Shown here piece after piece: positions 55,604-58,920 of a DNA stretch of 58,920 nucleotides. The stretch's first letter is position 1, and the number at the start of each line of letters is the position of its first letter. The position numbers and the translations under genes were made by a program. The notes under the pieces were generated by a model. That model was not told where the DNA came from. It searched no databases and was given only the letters and a program-made list of their open reading frames with translations. Location of the stretch: contig WFMW01000004.1 in NCBI GenBank assembly GCA_015488885.1, positions 1-58,920 on the forward strand, in the 5' to 3' direction. The stretch comes from Gammaproteobacteria bacterium (lineage in GTDB: Bacteria; Pseudomonadota; Gammaproteobacteria; SZUA-229).

Positions 55604-57664
55604 ATGATTACGACGCCATCCTATATGACGCGCCCTCACTATCCCGTAACTTTTATATTTGCCATGATAGTATTATGCCAGCTAATTATACCGGTAAATA
55701 CCCGGGCATCTGGCAGATCAAAAATCTATGCTATTGTATTAGCATCAACGCCAGGCAGGCAGGTAAAATGGGTAATAAAAAAATACTCAGCATTTAATCA
55801 CCGCACTATTTATTCACAGGCAATAACTGTAAAAGGCAAAGCATGGCAAAGGCTGTGTGTTGGTTTTTATACAGATTATAAGCAGGCCAGAGCCGTACAG
55901 GAAAAAATAAAAAAACGGTACCCGGATGCATGGATAACAAGAACATCAAAAAATACTATTAAGCGTATTATAAGCTCACCAGAAAACACAAATGTTTCTG
56001 CACCACCTGTAACAAAACATACTATTATTCATAATCAATCAACACTAACGGAAAAGCAGATTAATGAACTGATGCAAAAAGCCAGGCAGTCATTCAATGG
56101 AAAAAAATACAGAAGTGCGATTCGTTATCTGACCGCCCTGGTTGAAGCAGGAAAACATAAATATTCACAGGATGCACTGGAACAACTCGGGCTGGCAAGA
56201 CAACGTCTCGGCCAGAAAGAACGTGCGGCGAAAACGTATGCAAGATATATAAAACTATATCCGAGCAGCAAAGGTGCGCCCAGAGTCAAACAACGTCTTG
56301 CTGGTTTACTTACCGCCAGCAAACCAGCCAGGAAAAAGATTCACCTGTTGACTGTTCAGAAAAAAAATAAAATATCATCCTATGGCAATTTATCCCAGTT
56401 CTATCGCTGGAACCGGGCCAGTACCGACAATGCGGCTTCTGTTGTTACCCTGTCACAACTGGTAACTTTTCTGGATACAGAAACACTGGTTCGTTCAAAC
56501 AGCTATGATCAGCGCTTCAGGTTTACGGCTGACCATACCCATGATTTTGTCGCATTAACCAGTAAAGATGATCTGCGTTTTATTGAAACCTATTATGAGT
56601 TAACCCAGAGAAGAACAGGTAATTCGGGAAAAATTGGCCGTCAGGCATTACGTATAGGCGGTATATTAAAACGTTTTGACGGTATTTCACTCGGTTACCA
56701 GATTAACCCTGAAATGCGTTTAAATTTTCTTGGCGGTTTACCCGTCGATATTCAAAATAAAACCTCTTTTAATAAACATAAATTTTTCTACGGTTTTATT
56801 TATGAAACAGGTACCTTTCTGAAAAACTGGAATATGAATTTATTTTATTTTGACCAGAAAATAGACGGCTTAACCGACCGTAACAGTGCCGGTACGGAAG
56901 TACACTATAATGATAGAAACAGGGCTCTGTTTGGTATGATTGATTACGATCTGTTCTATAAAAAAATTAATATCCTGCAGTTAAACGCCAATATTCTATT
57001 TGCTCATGGCCGCTCCGCGTATATGAACGCATTTATGCGTGAAGCGCCCATACTTGCCACCAGCAATGCCTTAATTGGGCAACAGGCAAGAACCATCAGC
57101 GATCTGAAAAAAACCCTGAATATTGAGCAAATTTATCAACTGGCCAATGACCGGACAGCTAGCAGTCAAACGGTTACCATTGGCGGAACCCAGCCGATAA
57201 ATGAGAAATTTCAGTCATCGGTTGATATTACCCTGTCCAGAGTTGGTTCTACTGTCAGCTCTGGCGGTGTTGCGGCAACCCCCAGTACCGGCACAGACTA
57301 TTTTTTAAGTGCACAGATCGTTGGCAATAATCTATTAATAAATCATGATACCGGTGTCATCGGTATTCGCTTCAATAATACTACACCATCCAATACACTT
57401 TCCTTAATCGCCAACTCCAGGTTCCCGATCAACCGTAACTGGCGAATTAATCCACGCCTTCAGTTAGACTACAGAAAATTACAGGGCAGTGGATCACAGA
57501 CAAAATATCGCGCTCTATTAAGAACCGATTATCGGTATTTAAACAAGGTACGTTTTGATTTTGAAATTGGTTATGATGCAACCACCAGTACAAATATAAA
57601 TAATGATACACTGGGGACCAATAACCTGTTCTTTACTCTTGGTTATCGTTGGGACTTTTACTAA
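55604..57664 (+). CDS. SPOR/TPR/beta-barrel outer-membrane protein
   Basis: A protein of about 686 residues. The signal peptide ends near VNTRA. A SPOR-like domain is followed by TPR-like helices (ARQSFNGKKYRSAIRYLTALVEAG; ALEQLGLARQRLGQKERAAKTYARYIKLYP), then a barrel of about 420 residues ending in LGYRWDFY. ATG at 55604 (MITTPSY) or 55625 is preferred over a TTG at 55589. As the last gene after two multihaem cytochromes it could be the porin sheath of an electron conduit (inference). Its plan matches the barrel at 5400. Confidence 0.8.
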   Translation: MITTPSYMTRPHYPVTFIFAMIVLCQLIIPVNTRASGRSKIYAIVLASTPGRQVKWVIKKYSAFNHRTIYSQAITVKGKAWQRLCVGFYTDYKQARAVQEKIKKRYPDAWITRTSKNTIKRIISSPENTNVSAPPVTKHTIIHNQSTLTEKQINELMQKARQSFNGKKYRSAIRYLTALVEAGKHKYSQDALEQLGLARQRLGQKERAAKTYARYIKLYPSSKGAPRVKQRLAGLLTASKPARKKIHLLTVQKKNKISSYGNLSQFYRWNRASTDNAASVVTLSQLVTFLDTETLVRSNSYDQRFRFTADHTHDFVALTSKDDLRFIETYYELTQRRTGNSGKIGRQALRIGGILKRFDGISLGYQINPEMRLNFLGGLPVDIQNKTSFNKHKFFYGFIYETGTFLKNWNMNLFYFDQKIDGLTDRNSAGTEVHYNDRNRALFGMIDYDLFYKKINILQLNANILFAHGRSAYMNAFMREAPILATSNALIGQQARTISDLKKTLNIEQIYQLANDRTASSQTVTIGGTQPINEKFQSSVDITLSRVGSTVSSGGVAATPSTGTDYFLSAQIVGNNLLINHDTGVIGIRFNNTTPSNTLSLIANSRFPINRNWRINPRLQLDYRKLQGSGSQTKYRALLRTDYRYLNKVRFDFEIGYDATTSTNINNDTLGTNNLFFTLGYRWDFY

Positions 57665-57700
57665 GGGATACTAATCAGAGTATATGTTCAGAGTATCCCT
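57664..57700. repeat. Palindromic dispersed repeat, copy F
   Basis: AGGGATACT at 57664-57672 is inverted as AGTATCCCT at 57692-57700, with the CAGAG words inside. It lies where two genes converge and includes the end of the glycerophosphodiesterase frame, so it may help end both transcripts. Confidence 0.6.
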
Positions 57701-58449
57701 GACGCCTGACTGAGTTTATGAAAACAGTTGGTTTCATACAGTCGAATACCGGTTGCGGAAAAAGTTTTTATTTCGGCGACAGAATCAAGCGTGTAAACAG
57801 CCCATTCCCAGCTTCCCTGCCATAAATCCTGTTTACGGTGCGGGCAGAATTTCGCATCGACAAACAGGTAATCCGCAGACAGCTGTTGCGCTTTTCTCTG
57901 CGTATCGGCTGACCATGTCGGCAATACCCAGCCCACCGGCAGGGAATATTTTTCCTGCGTATAAACCATTGCCTTATAGTCAAAAGAGATTAACACTACC
58001 CGGCAGCTTAAACCGGACAGTTGAGCAACTACAAGGTCAATCATCTGCCTGCCAAAAATAGTAAGACTGGCACGTTTTAATTCGATAAAGCAGGTAATAT
58101 CCGGCCATTGCTGTAAAAAACCGACAAACTGCTGCAAACTGGCAATCCGGCAGCGCTGGTATTTTTCACCAAAACGTTCGGCGTAACCGGCTGATAAATT
58201 TTTGAATTTATCGAAATGGGTATGGGTTATTGACAGCTTATGGCCGGTTAATTTTAACAGATTTTCATCATGGCTTAACACCGCAACCCCATCAGCAGAA
58301 AGCTGTATATCCGTTTCGATGAATGTTGCACCCGCCTGTAAAACATGCGCAAACCCCGGCAAACTATTTTCCGGGAACAACCATGGCTGGCCTCGATGCC
58401 CGATCAGATTGATATTTTTAGTTGTCGGTATTTCTGCACTCATCACCAT
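57688..58449 (-). CDS. Glycerophosphodiester phosphodiesterase family protein
   Basis: A 253-residue GDPD-family TIM barrel. IGHRGQPWLFPENSLPGF holds the catalytic His and Glu, and ETDIQLSADGVAVLSHDENL the metal ligands. CFIELKRASL and VGWVLPTW follow. It hydrolyses glycerophosphodiesters to glycerol 3-phosphate and alcohol. It lacks a signal peptide and is cytoplasmic. ATG at 58443 is an alternative start. The convergent neighbour is the barrel gene. Confidence 0.92.
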   Translation of the reverse strand: MVMSAEIPTTKNINLIGHRGQPWLFPENSLPGFAHVLQAGATFIETDIQLSADGVAVLSHDENLLKLTGHKLSITHTHFDKFKNLSAGYAERFGEKYQRCRIASLQQFVGFLQQWPDITCFIELKRASLTIFGRQMIDLVVAQLSGLSCRVVLISFDYKAMVYTQEKYSLPVGWVLPTWSADTQRKAQQLSADYLFVDAKFCPHRKQDLWQGSWEWAVYTLDSVAEIKTFSATGIRLYETNCFHKLSQASGIL

Positions 58450-58475
58450 GATATATTTAGCATGACCAATCAGTA

Positions 58476-58901
58476 TTAGTGCTTATCCCAGTAACGCTGC
58501 ATTTCGTAATATAAAAATGAAGCTGTCCAGGTAATTAACAGCAGGCCGGTTAAGGATTCAAGCCCAACCAGATAACGGATATGGCCATGTGGTTCAATAT
58601 CACCTAAACCCAGTGTAGTAAAGGTAGTAAAAGAAAAATAAGCACACTCCATCAAAGTACCATGATATGCCCCACCTAAATACCCCCACCCCTGCATCTG
58701 TTGCAATAAATAATAAGTAATGGCAAATAACCAGATTTCGAGACTGTGTGCCACTAACGATGTAAACACCCCAATAACGATTCTGAAGCGATGTTTTATC
58801 TTCATTCTGGGAATAATGGTAGAAATCCTGTACAGGAACTCATAATGAATCAGTACTGCGATGGTAACGATAATTGAGTTAAGGATAAAGACAGTAAGCA
58901 T
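58476..58901 (-). CDS. Two-transmembrane K+ channel-like protein
   Basis: The 141-residue protein has membrane helices at about 3-20, 40-65 and 115-133 around a pore loop with the selectivity-filter sequence FTTFTTLGLGDIEP. TLGLGD is a variant of the TVGYGD filter, so potassium selectivity is plausible. The domain is Ion_trans_2. It precedes the glycerophosphodiesterase gene by 27 bp, possibly in one transcript. Confidence 0.85.
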   Translation of the reverse strand: MLTVFILNSIIVTIAVLIHYEFLYRISTIIPRMKIKHRFRIVIGVFTSLVAHSLEIWLFAITYYLLQQMQGWGYLGGAYHGTLMECAYFSFTTFTTLGLGDIEPHGHIRYLVGLESLTGLLLITWTASFLYYEMQRYWDKH

Positions 58902-58920
58902 AAATAACGATTTTCTAACG

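Overview
The window reads as a chromosome segment of a free-living, probably marine or sediment-dwelling gammaproteobacterium with moderately AT-rich DNA. The main evidence is the order mutL ... miaA-hfq-hflX-hflK-hflC-DUF2065-hisZ-purA, which is typical of this class. An NhaD antiporter, dispersed palindromic repeats and a large multihaem cytochrome locus fit a redox-active marine lineage. I cannot name the genus from the sequence alone.

Layout. (1) 1-8777: an edge-truncated Met/His/Cys-rich secreted protein, a Tat-exported DUF882 murein peptidase, then a run of minus-strand genes starting with an ECF sigma factor and its zinc-finger anti-sigma factor. That run continues through a Pro/Glu-repeat secreted protein, a TPR/beta-barrel protein, a lipoprotein, a TlpA-like thioredoxin, DUF4266, DUF3570 and ApbE. 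The DUF3570 barrel carries a sequence resembling the site to which ApbE attaches FMN. (2) 8878-17934: housekeeping genes gnd, purA, hisZ, hflC, hflK, hflX, hfq and miaA. (3) 17997-30734: a defence island wedged between miaA and mutL. It holds a SNF2-family helicase, a solitary AbiEi-like regulator with palindromic candidate operators, and a tightly packed unit of IetA-like AAA ATPase, IetS-like subtilase, type III Mod methylase, Zeta-like kinase, a small protein and type III Res. (4) 30843-33762: mutL and an EgtD-like methyltransferase.

(5) 33787-43640: a scarred, mobile region. It holds a 271-bp MITE-like element, transposase fragments and five toxin-antitoxin pairs with attC-like structures between them, which resembles an integron cassette array without an integrase. 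It also holds a REP-associated transposase gene broken by a 70-bp hairpin insertion, two secreted phosphoesterase genes that share one duplicated promoter/signal-peptide leader, and a deletion-fused hsdM/hsdS remnant. (6) 43652-47201: a LysM lipoprotein, WrbA, DUF2069 and NhaD. (7) 47416-57664: an ankyrin/Sel1 protein and a membrane-anchored Fe-S/FAD oxidoreductase, divergent from a cytochrome-b-like membrane protein, a 21-haem cytochrome, a 25- to 26-haem cytochrome and a SPOR/TPR/beta-barrel outer-membrane protein. I read this as a candidate transmembrane electron conduit. (8) 57688-58901: a glycerophosphodiesterase and a two-pore-domain-like K+ channel.

The most promising leads are the single transcription unit joining IetAS to a type III restriction system inside the mutL-miaA junction, and the complete candidate electron conduit with about 47 haem sites in two adjacent cytochromes.
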